Shown piece by piece: positions 48,212 through 56,675 of a stretch of DNA of 64,000 nt. The notes under the pieces are model-generated. The model saw only the letters and a list, made by a program, of their open reading frames with translations, was not told where the DNA came from and searched no databases. The translations under genes and the position numbers were made by a program. Numbering within the stretch: the stretch's first letter is position 1; the number at the start of each line of letters is the position of its first letter. This DNA comes from Claveliimonas bilis (GTDB taxonomy: Bacteria; Bacillota; Clostridia; Lachnospirales; Lachnospiraceae), in the NCBI RefSeq assembly GCF_030296775.1, contig NZ_AP027742.1:1178001-1242000 (forward strand), given 5' to 3'.

Positions 48212-49132
48212 ATGGAAGACAGATTTGCACTTTTGATTGATGCAGATAATGTGTCTGCAAAATATATAGAACCAATTCTCGACGAATTGTCAAAGTATGG
48301 AAATGTGACATATAAAAGAATCTATGGGGATTGGACGAGCACAAATAATGCAGGATGGAAAGAGGAACTTCTTAACAATTCCATTACGCCGATCCAGCAG
48401 TTCAGCTATACTCATGGTAAAAATTCGACAGATTCTGCCATGATCATTGATGCTATGGATATGCTCTATACAAGTGAGCTGGAAGGTTTCTGCCTGGTAT
48501 CCAGCGACAGTGATTTTACCAAGCTTGCCAGCAGACTCAGAGAGAGCGGAAAAACGGTGATCGGCATGGGAGAGAATAAGACGCCTGCTCCTTTCAGAAA
48601 AGCCTGTGATATCTTTACTGTTCTGGAGCTTTTGCTGGAAGGAAGCATGAGTGAAAATGATGCTGTAGCAAGAAGCCAGATTGAAGAAGCGGTAGTGAAG
48701 ATCATCACCGAAAATCAAAATGACGACAGAGTGACAGGTCTGGGAGAGGTGGGAAGCCGGCTTGTCAAGCTGTATCCGGACTTCGATGTGAGGCGCTATG
48801 GCTACAGCCTTTTGTCTAAATTTCTGGAGTCTTTCCCAAAGCTGAAACTGATACAGTCAGGTTCCCAGATTACGGTGACGCTTTATGAAGACAGAAACAG
48901 AAAGGAGCAGATCGAAGAGTTTATCCGCAGGCAGATCAAAGATGCGGGGAAACATGGGGTATCTTTAAGTGTGCTGGGAAATCGCATCCGCAGTCGTTTT
49001 GGAGATTTTAAGGTGCGGGATTACGGGTTTTCGCAGTTTAAGCAGTACATTCAAAGTTTTAGCGGTGTACATGTAGAAGAAGATGGGGAGAACAACCGGG
49101 CAGTCTATGAAAAGAAGGATGATAACAAATGA
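48212..49132 (+). CDS. NYN-domain (LabA-like) protein with two OST-HTH domains
   Basis: 306 residues, ATG at 48212 after CGGAGG. The NYN/PIN-like RNase domain occupies residues 1-140 with the acidic sites in ALLIDADNVS, KNSTDSAMIIDAMDML and FCLVSSDSDFTKLA. Two LOTUS/OST-HTH domains follow (about 155-230 and 233-300: RLVKLYPDFDVRRYGYSLLS; NRIRSRFGDFKVRDYGFSQF), which bind RNA, notably G-rich RNA. A role in RNA turnover is likely. Stop overlaps the next start by four bases. Confidence 0.92.
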   Translation: MEDRFALLIDADNVSAKYIEPILDELSKYGNVTYKRIYGDWTSTNNAGWKEELLNNSITPIQQFSYTHGKNSTDSAMIIDAMDMLYTSELEGFCLVSSDSDFTKLASRLRESGKTVIGMGENKTPAPFRKACDIFTVLELLLEGSMSENDAVARSQIEEAVVKIITENQNDDRVTGLGEVGSRLVKLYPDFDVRRYGYSLLSKFLESFPKLKLIQSGSQITVTLYEDRNRKEQIEEFIRRQIKDAGKHGVSLSVLGNRIRSRFGDFKVRDYGFSQFKQYIQSFSGVHVEEDGENNRAVYEKKDDNK

Positions 49133-50055
49133 AGATAGAAGGTTTGTTTGATCTCCAGGTGATGATGCTTCTTCTTATGGGAATAGGGGTAATTTTAAGA
49201 AAGAAAAATATTATAACAAAAGAAGGGAAGACGGTATTGACAGATTTAGTGATCAATCTGATTCTTCCCTGCAATATTATTACAGCTTTTTGTATACCGA
49301 TGGACCGTTCTGTTTTGATTGCAGAGATGGAAATTTTCATAATTTCTGTTTTGATCCAGATTTTCTGTACTTTGATCAGTGGAGTGCTGTACCGAAAAGT
49401 GCCAAAGGGAAAACGGATGGTTCTGCAGTATGCGACGGTGTGCTCAAATGCTGGATTCCTGGGAAATCCTGTGGCAGAAGGGCTTTACGGATCGCTAGGC
49501 CTTTTATATGCCTCTGTTTATCTGATTCCGCAGCGTATCGTTATGTGGTCAGCGGGAGTATCCTATTTTACCCAGAGTCCGAGCCGAAAAGAGGTGGTAA
49601 AAAAGGTACTGACCCATCCATGTATCATAGCAGTGGAGATTGGAATTGTTCTGATGGTGACTCAGATTCAGCTTCCGGAATTTTTGAGTACGGGAATTGA
49701 AGAAATCGGCGGGTGTACGACAGCTGTCACAATGATATTGATCGGAACAATCCTGATGGATACAGATATGAGACATATGGTGACAAAAATTACCGCCGGC
49801 TATTCAGTGATCCGTCTGATTTTTATTCCTACAGTGGTGCTTTTGGGCTGTCTGCTGGCAGGGGTGGATTCAGTAGTAGCAGGAGTTTCCGTTACTTTGG
49901 CAGCCATGCCGGCAGGGACGACAACTGCGATCCTGGCGTTGAAATATCATGGAGATGAGGAATTTGCCACCCAATGTGTTGTGCTTACGACAGTACTTTC
50001 TGTGGCAGCAATTCCGATTTGGAGCCTCATCATCCATTCCATATTTCTCGCCTGA
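49129..50055 (+). CDS. AEC-family transporter
   Basis: 308 residues, ATG at 49129 overlapping the NYN stop. Ten hydrophobic segments in two five-helix halves, with the family pattern TDLVINLILPCNIITAFCIP in helix 2 and MPAGTTTAILALKYHGDEEF near the end. AEC carriers (auxin efflux carrier family) export or import small carboxylates such as malate; the substrate is unknown. Confidence 0.9.
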   Translation: MKIEGLFDLQVMMLLLMGIGVILRKKNIITKEGKTVLTDLVINLILPCNIITAFCIPMDRSVLIAEMEIFIISVLIQIFCTLISGVLYRKVPKGKRMVLQYATVCSNAGFLGNPVAEGLYGSLGLLYASVYLIPQRIVMWSAGVSYFTQSPSRKEVVKKVLTHPCIIAVEIGIVLMVTQIQLPEFLSTGIEEIGGCTTAVTMILIGTILMDTDMRHMVTKITAGYSVIRLIFIPTVVLLGCLLAGVDSVVAGVSVTLAAMPAGTTTAILALKYHGDEEFATQCVVLTTVLSVAAIPIWSLIIHSIFLA

Positions 50056-50059
50056 TCTG

Positions 50060-50689
50060 CTATTGAAACAAGGTAAGAAGATCAGAAAAATGTGAGATAC
50101 GTATTTGAGCCTCGGGAACATCTCCGAATCCATAAGAAGCGAAAATAAAAGGAACTCCGGCCTCTTTGGATGCGCAATAGTCTCCGGCAGTATCGCCGAT
50201 ATAGCAGGCAGTGCCGGAGGGATGGCGGTTCAGTAAAAGCCGTATATTTTCTCCTTTTGATTTCTTTGTATTTCCGTAGCATTCTATATCGGTGATATAG
50301 TTCCGCAAATTATTTTTTTTAAGAAACAATTCAATATAACCACTTTGGCAGTTACTTACGATAAAAAGCTTATGATTGGAAGAAAGTCGGGAAAAAACGT
50401 ATTCTACATCCGGATAGAGAAAACTTTCCTTGGCGTTTTCCAAAAATCTATGTTCCCGGCGGCAGCATTTTGCCAGCAGCGCTTCTCCTTTTGCAGCAGG
50501 AAGCTGAGGAAATAAGTCAGCTGCAATGATATCCATGGGTTTTCCAAACTCTTGTTTCAGATCAGAGGCAGTCAAAGGCTGACGTTCAAATCTGAGTTTT
50601 TCCAGTGTATAGTTCCACGATCTTGCAACAATTTCAGTTGTATCCCACAAAGTTCCGTCTACATCAAAAATAAGATAGTCAAAATTCAT
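50060..50689 (-). CDS. HAD-family phosphatase (Gph-like)
   Basis: 209 residues from the ATG at 50689; GGAAAGGA lies 11 bases upstream and a longer frame begins at 50713. HAD motif I is FDVDGTLWDT with nucleophile Asp9, motif II FIVSNCQSGY, motif III KKSKGENI and motif IV CYIGDTAGDYCA. The helical cap is of the beta-phosphoglucomutase/phosphoglycolate phosphatase type. Housekeeping phosphatase; substrate not certain. Convergent to the AEC gene. Confidence 0.9.
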   Translation of the reverse strand: MNFDYLIFDVDGTLWDTTEIVARSWNYTLEKLRFERQPLTASDLKQEFGKPMDIIAADLFPQLPAAKGEALLAKCCRREHRFLENAKESFLYPDVEYVFSRLSSNHKLFIVSNCQSGYIELFLKKNNLRNYITDIECYGNTKKSKGENIRLLLNRHPSGTACYIGDTAGDYCASKEAGVPFIFASYGFGDVPEAQIRISHFSDLLTLFQ

Positions 50690-50769
50690 AATTGATATAT
50701 TCCTTTCCGGCAAATGTACTTTTTTTCAGTCTAGCATATCGAGGAAAAGATGGCAATGAAATAAAAAAG

Positions 50770-50798
50770 TTGACAGATTGGAAATCTTATAGTACAAT
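50770..50798 (+). promoter_or_regulatory. Promoter of the SleB-like gene
   Basis: TTGACA (50770-50775), 17-bp spacer, TACAAT (50793-50798), about 105 bp before the start codon. A near-consensus vegetative promoter, so the gene is not only a sporulation gene. Confidence 0.8.
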
Positions 50799-50902
50799 AC
50801 CCGGCGTAATAATTTTGTAACATTTGTAATATAGAAGAAATAAAATGCATATAAAAAATAATAGAAATGTAAGAATGTTACAAAACCAGGAGGTAGGAGT
50901 AT

Positions 50903-51547
50903 ATGAAATTAAAGGGAAAAGGACGATTGCGTTTTACGGTACTCGCCGTACTTTGTGCGGTAAATACGGCAGGATTTACCAGTTTTGCTATGTCGCCGGA
51001 AGGGGAGACACCGGTGATTTACGGGGCGACTTCGCTGGAAGATGATCTTCCGGACAGTGCATCTTCTAAGGAAGTGGCAAAAAAGGTGACAGAAGCCGTG
51101 CAGCAGATTGCTGTAGAGAAAACAGAGGAACGGGTGAAACAGATTCAGGCAGAAGAAGAGGCCAGAAGGAAAGCAGAGGAAGAAAGGCTTGCTGCAGAAG
51201 CAGCAAGAAAAGCGCGGGAGGAAGATCAAAGACTTCTGGCAGCGCTGATATTCTGCGAGGCTGGAAATCAGCCTTATGAAGGCCAGGTGGCAGTTGGAGC
51301 CGTTGTGATGAATCGGGTAAACAGCGGAGTCTATCCGGGATCCATTCGAGAAGTTATCTATCAGTCCGGACAGTTCGGTCCTGCTATGACAGGATGGCTG
51401 GACAGCGTTCTGCAAAGCCGGAGTTATACGGAAAGCGCCATGCAGGCAGCGGCAGATGCCATGGCAGGCAGCAATCCTGTAGGAGGGTGTCTTTCTTTTG
51501 GAAACGGAAACTATGGGATCCGCATTGGAGATCATTATTTTCATTAA
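50903..51547 (+). CDS. SleB/CwlJ-type cell wall hydrolase
   Basis: 214 residues, ATG at 50903 after CCAGGAGG. A signal peptide (about 1-29, ending FTSFA) is followed by a charged coiled coil (55-108) and the Hydrolase_2 domain: LLAALIFCEAGNQPYEGQVA with the catalytic Glu, VGAVVMNRVNSGVYPGSIRE, YQSGQFGPAMTG, GNGNYGIRIGDHYFH. Secreted lytic transglycosylase-like enzymes of this group act in spore cortex lysis or cell-wall turnover. Ends in a terminator. Confidence 0.93.
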   Translation: MKLKGKGRLRFTVLAVLCAVNTAGFTSFAMSPEGETPVIYGATSLEDDLPDSASSKEVAKKVTEAVQQIAVEKTEERVKQIQAEEEARRKAEEERLAAEAARKAREEDQRLLAALIFCEAGNQPYEGQVAVGAVVMNRVNSGVYPGSIREVIYQSGQFGPAMTGWLDSVLQSRSYTESAMQAAADAMAGSNPVGGCLSFGNGNYGIRIGDHYFH

Positions 51548-51578
51548 TTGCCCTTTGCAAAGAGAGGGAAAATATTTA

Positions 51579-51610
51579 AGCAGTCAGCCAGTTACGGCCG
51601 GCTGCTTTTT
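51579..51610 (+). terminator. Intrinsic terminator
   Basis: AGCAG-TCAGCC (51579-51589) and GGCC-GGCTGCT (about 51596-51606) with TTAC loop, one mismatch, and TTTTT after it. Confidence 0.8.
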
Positions 51611-51798
51611 GTTGGCATGAATTAAATTTTCCTGAAAAAGACTTTGTGGGTTACCCCTTTTCTGCCAGAATCCGCATCTATTTCCAGCAAAACCATAAGG
51701 AAATCACAGCGGACAAATGATAGACTGACATCGGAGCAAAAAAGAAAAATAAAAAGGGGAAGGACAGGACTGTCTGGAAAAGCAGGGAGTGAAGAAAG

Positions 51799-53070
51799 AT
51801 GAGACGCAAAGTTCTGATTGTGACAACTGTCAGCGGATTTTTATATCAGTTTGAAAAAAACGCAGTAGAAATATGGAAAGAAAAAGGAGCCAGCCTTCAC
51901 TATGCTTCTAATTTTCAGATAAAAGCTTATGAATTTGAAGCGGAATTTTTTGAAAAAAATGAGATTGTATGCCATCCCCTTACAATAGAAAAATCTCCTT
52001 ATAGGATCGGCAGGAATATGCAGGCTCTCAAAGAACTGATCCGAATTATAAGAGAAGAAAAGATTGACATCGTGCACTGCCACAATCCTATGGGAGGGGT
52101 GCTGGGAAGACTGGCAGCTCATCTGTCCGGGAGAGAGGTGCATGTGATATACACCGCTCACGGTTTCCACTTTTATAAGGGAGCGCCTCTTAAAAATTGG
52201 CTTCTGTATTATCCGGCGGAAAAATTTTTGGCGAAATGTACGGATACGCTGATCACAATTAACCAGGAAGATAAAAACATTGCAGAGACATTTCATCTGA
52301 AAAAGAATGGACAGCTTGCCGCTATACCGGGAGTAGGGGTGGATCTGAAAAAGTACTGTCCGAAACAGGAGCAAAGAGAAGCAGCGAGGGAAGTTCTTGG
52401 AGTCGGGTCAGGGGAGTTGTGCCTTATGACAGCAGCCCTTCTTGATAAAAATAAAAATCACAGGGTGATATTCAAACTTCTGGAACAATGGAGGAAAGAA
52501 AAGGATTTTCCCCAAATAAAATATGTGATATGCGGTGCAGGACCTTATGAATCTAAATTAAAAAGAGAGGTAAAAAGAAGGGGACTGGATGATATCGTCT
52601 GTTTTCTGGGATTTCGCCGGGATCTGCCCTTTGTTTTACAGGGAGTAGATCTCTTCCTGTTTCCGTCTAAGCGAGAGGGACTGGGAATGGCCGCTTTGGA
52701 AGCAATGGCCTGCGCTGTTCCGGTAGCGGCAGCGGAAAACAGAGGGACAAGAGAATATGTAAGGCATGGGGAAAACGGGTTCCTCTGTGACCCGGGAAAA
52801 ACGGAAGGGTTTCGCGCAGCGATCGAAGAGATAGAAAGGAAAGCAAAGCGGGGAAATGAACTGTCTGCCATGAAAGAAGCAGCAGTAAGAACTGCATCTG
52901 CATTTAGTGCAGAACAGTCAAAATCAAAAATGGAAATGATTTACAAAAGCATTGGGAAAGGAAGCAAGGAACATGAATCGAAGGAAAGTCAGTGTGATCA
53001 TGAGTGTTTACAATCCAAAGCCGTTTTCCCAGCTGGAGACGGCGGCCAGATCTATTTTGGAACAGAGTGA
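51799..53070 (+). CDS. GT4-family glycosyltransferase
   Basis: 423 residues, ATG at 51799. First gene of the polysaccharide operon; the 190-bp gap before it holds no clear promoter. GT-B fold: N-terminal LIVTTVSGFLYQFEKNAVEI and HCHNPMGGVLGRLAAHLSG with IYTAHGFHFYKGAP, C-terminal YVICGAGPYESKLKREVKRR, and the GT4 nucleotide-sugar motif FPSKREGLGMAALEAMACAV. The last 33 codons overlap the next gene by 98 bases, unusually long, so the end may have been altered by a frameshift. Confidence 0.9.
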   Translation: MRRKVLIVTTVSGFLYQFEKNAVEIWKEKGASLHYASNFQIKAYEFEAEFFEKNEIVCHPLTIEKSPYRIGRNMQALKELIRIIREEKIDIVHCHNPMGGVLGRLAAHLSGREVHVIYTAHGFHFYKGAPLKNWLLYYPAEKFLAKCTDTLITINQEDKNIAETFHLKKNGQLAAIPGVGVDLKKYCPKQEQREAAREVLGVGSGELCLMTAALLDKNKNHRVIFKLLEQWRKEKDFPQIKYVICGAGPYESKLKREVKRRGLDDIVCFLGFRRDLPFVLQGVDLFLFPSKREGLGMAALEAMACAVPVAAAENRGTREYVRHGENGFLCDPGKTEGFRAAIEEIERKAKRGNELSAMKEAAVRTASAFSAEQSKSKMEMIYKSIGKGSKEHESKESQCDHECLQSKAVFPAGDGGQIYFGTE

Positions 53071-53857
53071 AAGGGACTGGGAACTTCTGATCTATGATGA
53101 TGGTTCATCCGAAGAGTGGAAAGAGAGGATCAAAAGTCTTGAAATGTTGGATTCAAGGATCCGCTGTCTGGAAGGAAAGGAAAACCGCGGTATTGCCTAT
53201 GGCCTGAATCAGTGTATCCAGGAGGCGGAGGGAGAGTATATTGCAAGGATGGACGGTGATGATATCTCTCTGCCGGACCGGCTGAAGGAACAGGCGCATT
53301 TTCTGGATGAACACAAAGAGTATGAGTTTGTGGGATGCAGCGCTTTTCTCATAGGAGAAGATGGGGTGTGGGGCGTAAGAGAAATGCCTGAAATTCCGAA
53401 AAAAGAGAGTTTTCTTTCTTCTTCACCCTACATTCATCCTTCTGTGATGTTCAGAAAGAGCGTATTTGAAAAGCACGGATATTATCATGTGTCAGATGAA
53501 ACAAAGCGATGCGAGGACTATGAACTTTTTATGCGCCTGCATATTTTCGGCTGCCGTGGGTATAATCTTCAGAAGAAATTGTTTTGCTACCGGGAGGACA
53601 AAGGAAGTTACAGGAAGCGGCGGCTCTGTTACAGAATAGATGAGATCAGGCTTCGCCGCCTTGGGTTTGCGGCACTTGGACTGAACGGGGCAAAAGCATG
53701 GATGTACCGCTATAAACCTTTGGCGGTGTGGATGATCCCGGGTATCATATACCGGGGGCTGAAACGCTGTCAGGCAGGAGGGCAGGCGGTGCTTAAGGAA
53801 AGGAGACAAAGCGGTGAGTACCCATACCCATGCCGAGATCATCAGCCGGGATTCTGA
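52973..53857 (+). CDS. GT2-family glycosyltransferase
   Basis: 294 residues from the ATG at 52973. GT-A fold: VSVIMSVYNPKPFSQLETAA, ELLIYDDGSSEEW, RGIAYGLNQCIQEAEGEYIA, with the metal site RMDGDDISLPDRL and CEDYELFMRL near residue 180. Adds a sugar to the growing repeat unit in the cytoplasm. Overlaps both neighbours (98 and 44 bases), consistent with a tight operon. Confidence 0.92.
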   Translation: MNRRKVSVIMSVYNPKPFSQLETAARSILEQSERDWELLIYDDGSSEEWKERIKSLEMLDSRIRCLEGKENRGIAYGLNQCIQEAEGEYIARMDGDDISLPDRLKEQAHFLDEHKEYEFVGCSAFLIGEDGVWGVREMPEIPKKESFLSSSPYIHPSVMFRKSVFEKHGYYHVSDETKRCEDYELFMRLHIFGCRGYNLQKKLFCYREDKGSYRKRRLCYRIDEIRLRRLGFAALGLNGAKAWMYRYKPLAVWMIPGIIYRGLKRCQAGGQAVLKERRQSGEYPYPCRDHQPGF

Positions 53858-55097
53858 AGCAATACTGGCTCCTGCATTTGTAGAATTTGTAAAATGGGTT
53901 TTGAAATCCGCCGGAGAACAGAATATCCGGCGGATTTATTTTCTTGCCAGAGACGGATATCCGATGTACCGGGCGGCACAAATTTTAAGCCGGGGAAGAG
54001 AACCTGAAATAGAGTGCCGGTATCTTCGGTGTTCCAGATATGCACTTCGGATCCCGTCTTTTCATCTGATCGGGAAGGAGGCGGCAGAACAGATCTGCCT
54101 GGGAGGAATAGATGTGACCCTTGAGAAAGTATTAAAAAGGGCAGCGCTGACCGATGAGGAGGCCGGGGAAATCGCCGGACTTTTGGGAAGACAAAAAGAG
54201 ATGGACCGGATCTTGTCCTATGGAGAAGTCCAGATGTTGAAAAGAGAGCTTTTGGACATGGAAAAATTTTGGGAATATGTAAACATTCATGCCGGGGAAG
54301 CATATGACGCGGCTGTCGGGTATCTTAAGGCAGAGGGACTTATGGATGCAGTGCGCTGGGCGGTGGCGGACAGCGGGTGGACCGGAAGTATGCAGATGAC
54401 CCTTCGGATCCTTTTGGAATCAGCCGGCTACAGGGGGAGACTGACGGGATATTATTTCGGCCTTTATCATATCCCGGAGGGGGAGAAAAAAGAGAATTAT
54501 CATGCATACTATTTCGGACCATTCGGCAAGATAAAGAGAAAAGTACATTTTTCCAACAGCTTGTTTGAATGCATGTTCAGCGAACCGGAACAGATGACGC
54601 TGGGATATAAGGAAACGTCCGGGGGATATGAACCGGTCAGAGAGCCGGGAGAAGTGAAAAATAAAGAAGCGCTGGAAATCATTGCAGACGCAGTAGAAAA
54701 AGAGGCGCAGAAAGAAGCTTTGGAACTTCCGGACCGTCTGCATCTGTGGCAGATCCTTGATCCTGATGTGATCCAGAGAAAGATGGCAGATCTGATGAGC
54801 AGACCTGATAAGGAACAGGCGCAGGCTTTTGGGAATCTCTGGTTTAATGATGACGTCAGGGGAGAGGGACAGAAGATCGCTGTTCCCCTGACAGAAGAAG
54901 AGATCCGAAACAGTCACGTACTGCCCAGAGGAGCATCTATGACCGGTATCCGAAAAGAACCGGTAAAGGAAAGCGCCTGGATGGAGGGGAGCATTGTACT
55001 TGGAGGAAAGAGGATAAGATGGCATCTCTGGCAAAACCGGATGTATAAGTACATCCTCTACATCAAAAAGCAGATCATGGAGAAACGGAAAAAATGA
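53814..55097 (+). CDS. FLARDG-domain protein (no HAD domain)
   Basis: 427 residues with a GTG start at 53814 after AAGGAAAGGAGAC. It begins with a short segment and then IRRIYFLARDGYPMYRAAQI, the FLARDG motif also found in two larger proteins of this operon, where it follows a HAD domain (COG5610-like). Further conserved parts include RWAVADSGWTGSMQMTLRIL and YYFGLYHIPEGEKK. There is no membrane helix. Enzyme activity is unknown; the operon suggests work on glycan precursors. Overlaps the GT2 by 44 bases and the permease gene by 4. Confidence 0.7.
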   Translation: MSTHTHAEIISRDSEAILAPAFVEFVKWVLKSAGEQNIRRIYFLARDGYPMYRAAQILSRGREPEIECRYLRCSRYALRIPSFHLIGKEAAEQICLGGIDVTLEKVLKRAALTDEEAGEIAGLLGRQKEMDRILSYGEVQMLKRELLDMEKFWEYVNIHAGEAYDAAVGYLKAEGLMDAVRWAVADSGWTGSMQMTLRILLESAGYRGRLTGYYFGLYHIPEGEKKENYHAYYFGPFGKIKRKVHFSNSLFECMFSEPEQMTLGYKETSGGYEPVREPGEVKNKEALEIIADAVEKEAQKEALELPDRLHLWQILDPDVIQRKMADLMSRPDKEQAQAFGNLWFNDDVRGEGQKIAVPLTEEEIRNSHVLPRGASMTGIRKEPVKESAWMEGSIVLGGKRIRWHLWQNRMYKYILYIKKQIMEKRKK

Positions 55098-55852
55098 GAA
55101 AGCAATCCTATTTTGTGATACAGGAACTGGTTTCCAGGGAACTGAAAAGAAAATACAGCAGATCCAGGCTGGGAATCCTGTGGAGTGTTTTAAGCCCTCT
55201 GCTTTCTATGGCTGTTCTGTCTCTGGTCTTTTCTGCCATGTTCCGAAAATCCATTGAAAATTATCCGGTTTATTACCTGACAGGTTTTATCCTGTGGAAT
55301 TTTTTTACTACGGCCACCAATACAGCCATGACAGCTCTTGCGGATAATCAGGCTCTGATCCTGCAGGTGAAATTTCCAAGGGAGGTGTTTCCTTTTGCCA
55401 GGGCATATACAGCTTTTGTCAATTTCCTCTATTCCCTTATCGCCTATGGGATCATTCTGCTGATTTTTGGAATACGCCTGTCGGCAGCAGTTTTCCTGTT
55501 TCCTGTGATCGTGTTTTTTATTTTCCTGTTTTCTCTTGGCATGGGATATCTGCTGTCAGTGCTTTATGTGTTTTTCGGTGATGTGCGGCATTTGTATTCA
55601 GTTTTCCTGACGCTTTGGATGTACCTTTCTGCTCTCTTTTATCCACTGGAACTTTTGCCGGAGACTATGCAGCGGCTGATCTGGCAGAATCCCATCTATA
55701 ATTTCATTGCGGCGGCCAGAGACTGCATCCTTTATGGAACCTTACCCCGATCAGCTGTTATGATTCGGATTTTTGTGTGGGGGATTGGGATGTACGGGGC
55801 AGGCAAATTTGTATTTCAGAAAAGCCAGAGCAAAGTCATACAGAAATTGTAA
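55094..55852 (+). CDS. ABC-2 type polysaccharide export permease
   Basis: 252 residues, ATG at 55094 overlapping the preceding stop. Six membrane helices; the N-terminus REL(K)RKYSRSRLGILWSVLSPL is the signature of TagG/RfbA-type permeases. Length fits. It would export an undecaprenyl-linked glycan with the ATPase encoded next (49 bp downstream). Confidence 0.93.
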   Translation: MRKQSYFVIQELVSRELKRKYSRSRLGILWSVLSPLLSMAVLSLVFSAMFRKSIENYPVYYLTGFILWNFFTTATNTAMTALADNQALILQVKFPREVFPFARAYTAFVNFLYSLIAYGIILLIFGIRLSAAVFLFPVIVFFIFLFSLGMGYLLSVLYVFFGDVRHLYSVFLTLWMYLSALFYPLELLPETMQRLIWQNPIYNFIAAARDCILYGTLPRSAVMIRIFVWGIGMYGAGKFVFQKSQSKVIQKL

Positions 55853-55901
55853 AAGGGTATGCGGACATGGGGATTTATAATAAAAGGAGGGGAAAGAGAA
55901 C

Positions 55902-56675
55902 ATGAAAGAGGAAAAGAAAAAGGCAGGCTGCCCGGTTATTTCTGTTCGGGACGTCAGTATGTATTTTAAAGTACCGGAAGAAAGCGCTTCCAGTCTGAAG
56001 GAATTTACAGTGCAGCTGGCGGCAGGCAGACGGCGCTACCGTACACTCAAAGCTTTGGATCATATCAGTTTTGATGTGTATGAGGGGGAAGTGATGGGAA
56101 TTATCGGAACCAACGGATCAGGGAAGAGTACCCTTTTGAAGATCATTTCCGGCGCTATGATCCCTACAGGAGGAAGTGTACAGGTAGATGAGAGCCAGGT
56201 TCAGCTCCTTACGCTGGGGACCGGCTTTGACCGGGAACTGACCGCCAGAGAAAATGTATATCTGAATGGTGCGATCTTGGGATACAGCAGGGAGTTTATC
56301 CGGAGAAAATATAGAAAGATCGTGGAGTTTGCAGAGTTGGAGGGCTTTATGGAACAGAAGATAAAAAACTTTTCCTCCGGTATGATATCCCGTTTGGGAT
56401 TCGCCATTGCCACGGTAAGAGAAACGCCTGGGATCCTGATCCTGGACGAGGTGTTAAGCGTGGGAGATCTGTTTTTTAAGGAAAAAAGCGGCAGACGCAT
56501 CGAAGAGATGATACACAGCGGGGCAACCGTTTTGATCGTTTCTCATTCTACAGACACAATTTTGAAAAACTGCAGCCGGGCGGTGTGGATTGAAAAAGGA
56601 GAGCAGAAAATGACCGGGAATCCGGGGGAAGTCTGCCGGGCTTATGTGGAGTATGGAAAGGAGAAAAAGAGATGA
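55902..56675 (+). CDS. ABC polysaccharide exporter ATPase
   Basis: 257 residues, ATG at 55902 after AAAGGAGG. Walker A IIGTNGSGKSTLLK, signature NFSSGMISRLGFAIA, Walker B ILILDEVLSVGD and H-loop IVSHSTDT, as in TagH/RfbB-type exporters. No C-terminal carbohydrate-binding domain, so the exported chain probably carries no terminal cap recognised by the ATPase. Overlaps the next gene by four bases. Confidence 0.94.
   Translation: MKEEKKKAGCPVISVRDVSMYFKVPEESASSLKEFTVQLAAGRRRYRTLKALDHISFDVYEGEVMGIIGTNGSGKSTLLKIISGAMIPTGGSVQVDESQVQLLTLGTGFDRELTARENVYLNGAILGYSREFIRRKYRKIVEFAELEGFMEQKIKNFSSGMISRLGFAIATVRETPGILILDEVLSVGDLFFKEKSGRRIEEMIHSGATVLIVSHSTDTILKNCSRAVWIEKGEQKMTGNPGEVCRAYVEYGKEKKR

Noticed and set aside
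48212-49132. NYN/OST-HTH protein as part of a defence island
   Set aside because: It lies among ordinary host genes, coupled to an AEC transporter, without other defence genes; the family is a common chromosomal RNA-handling protein.
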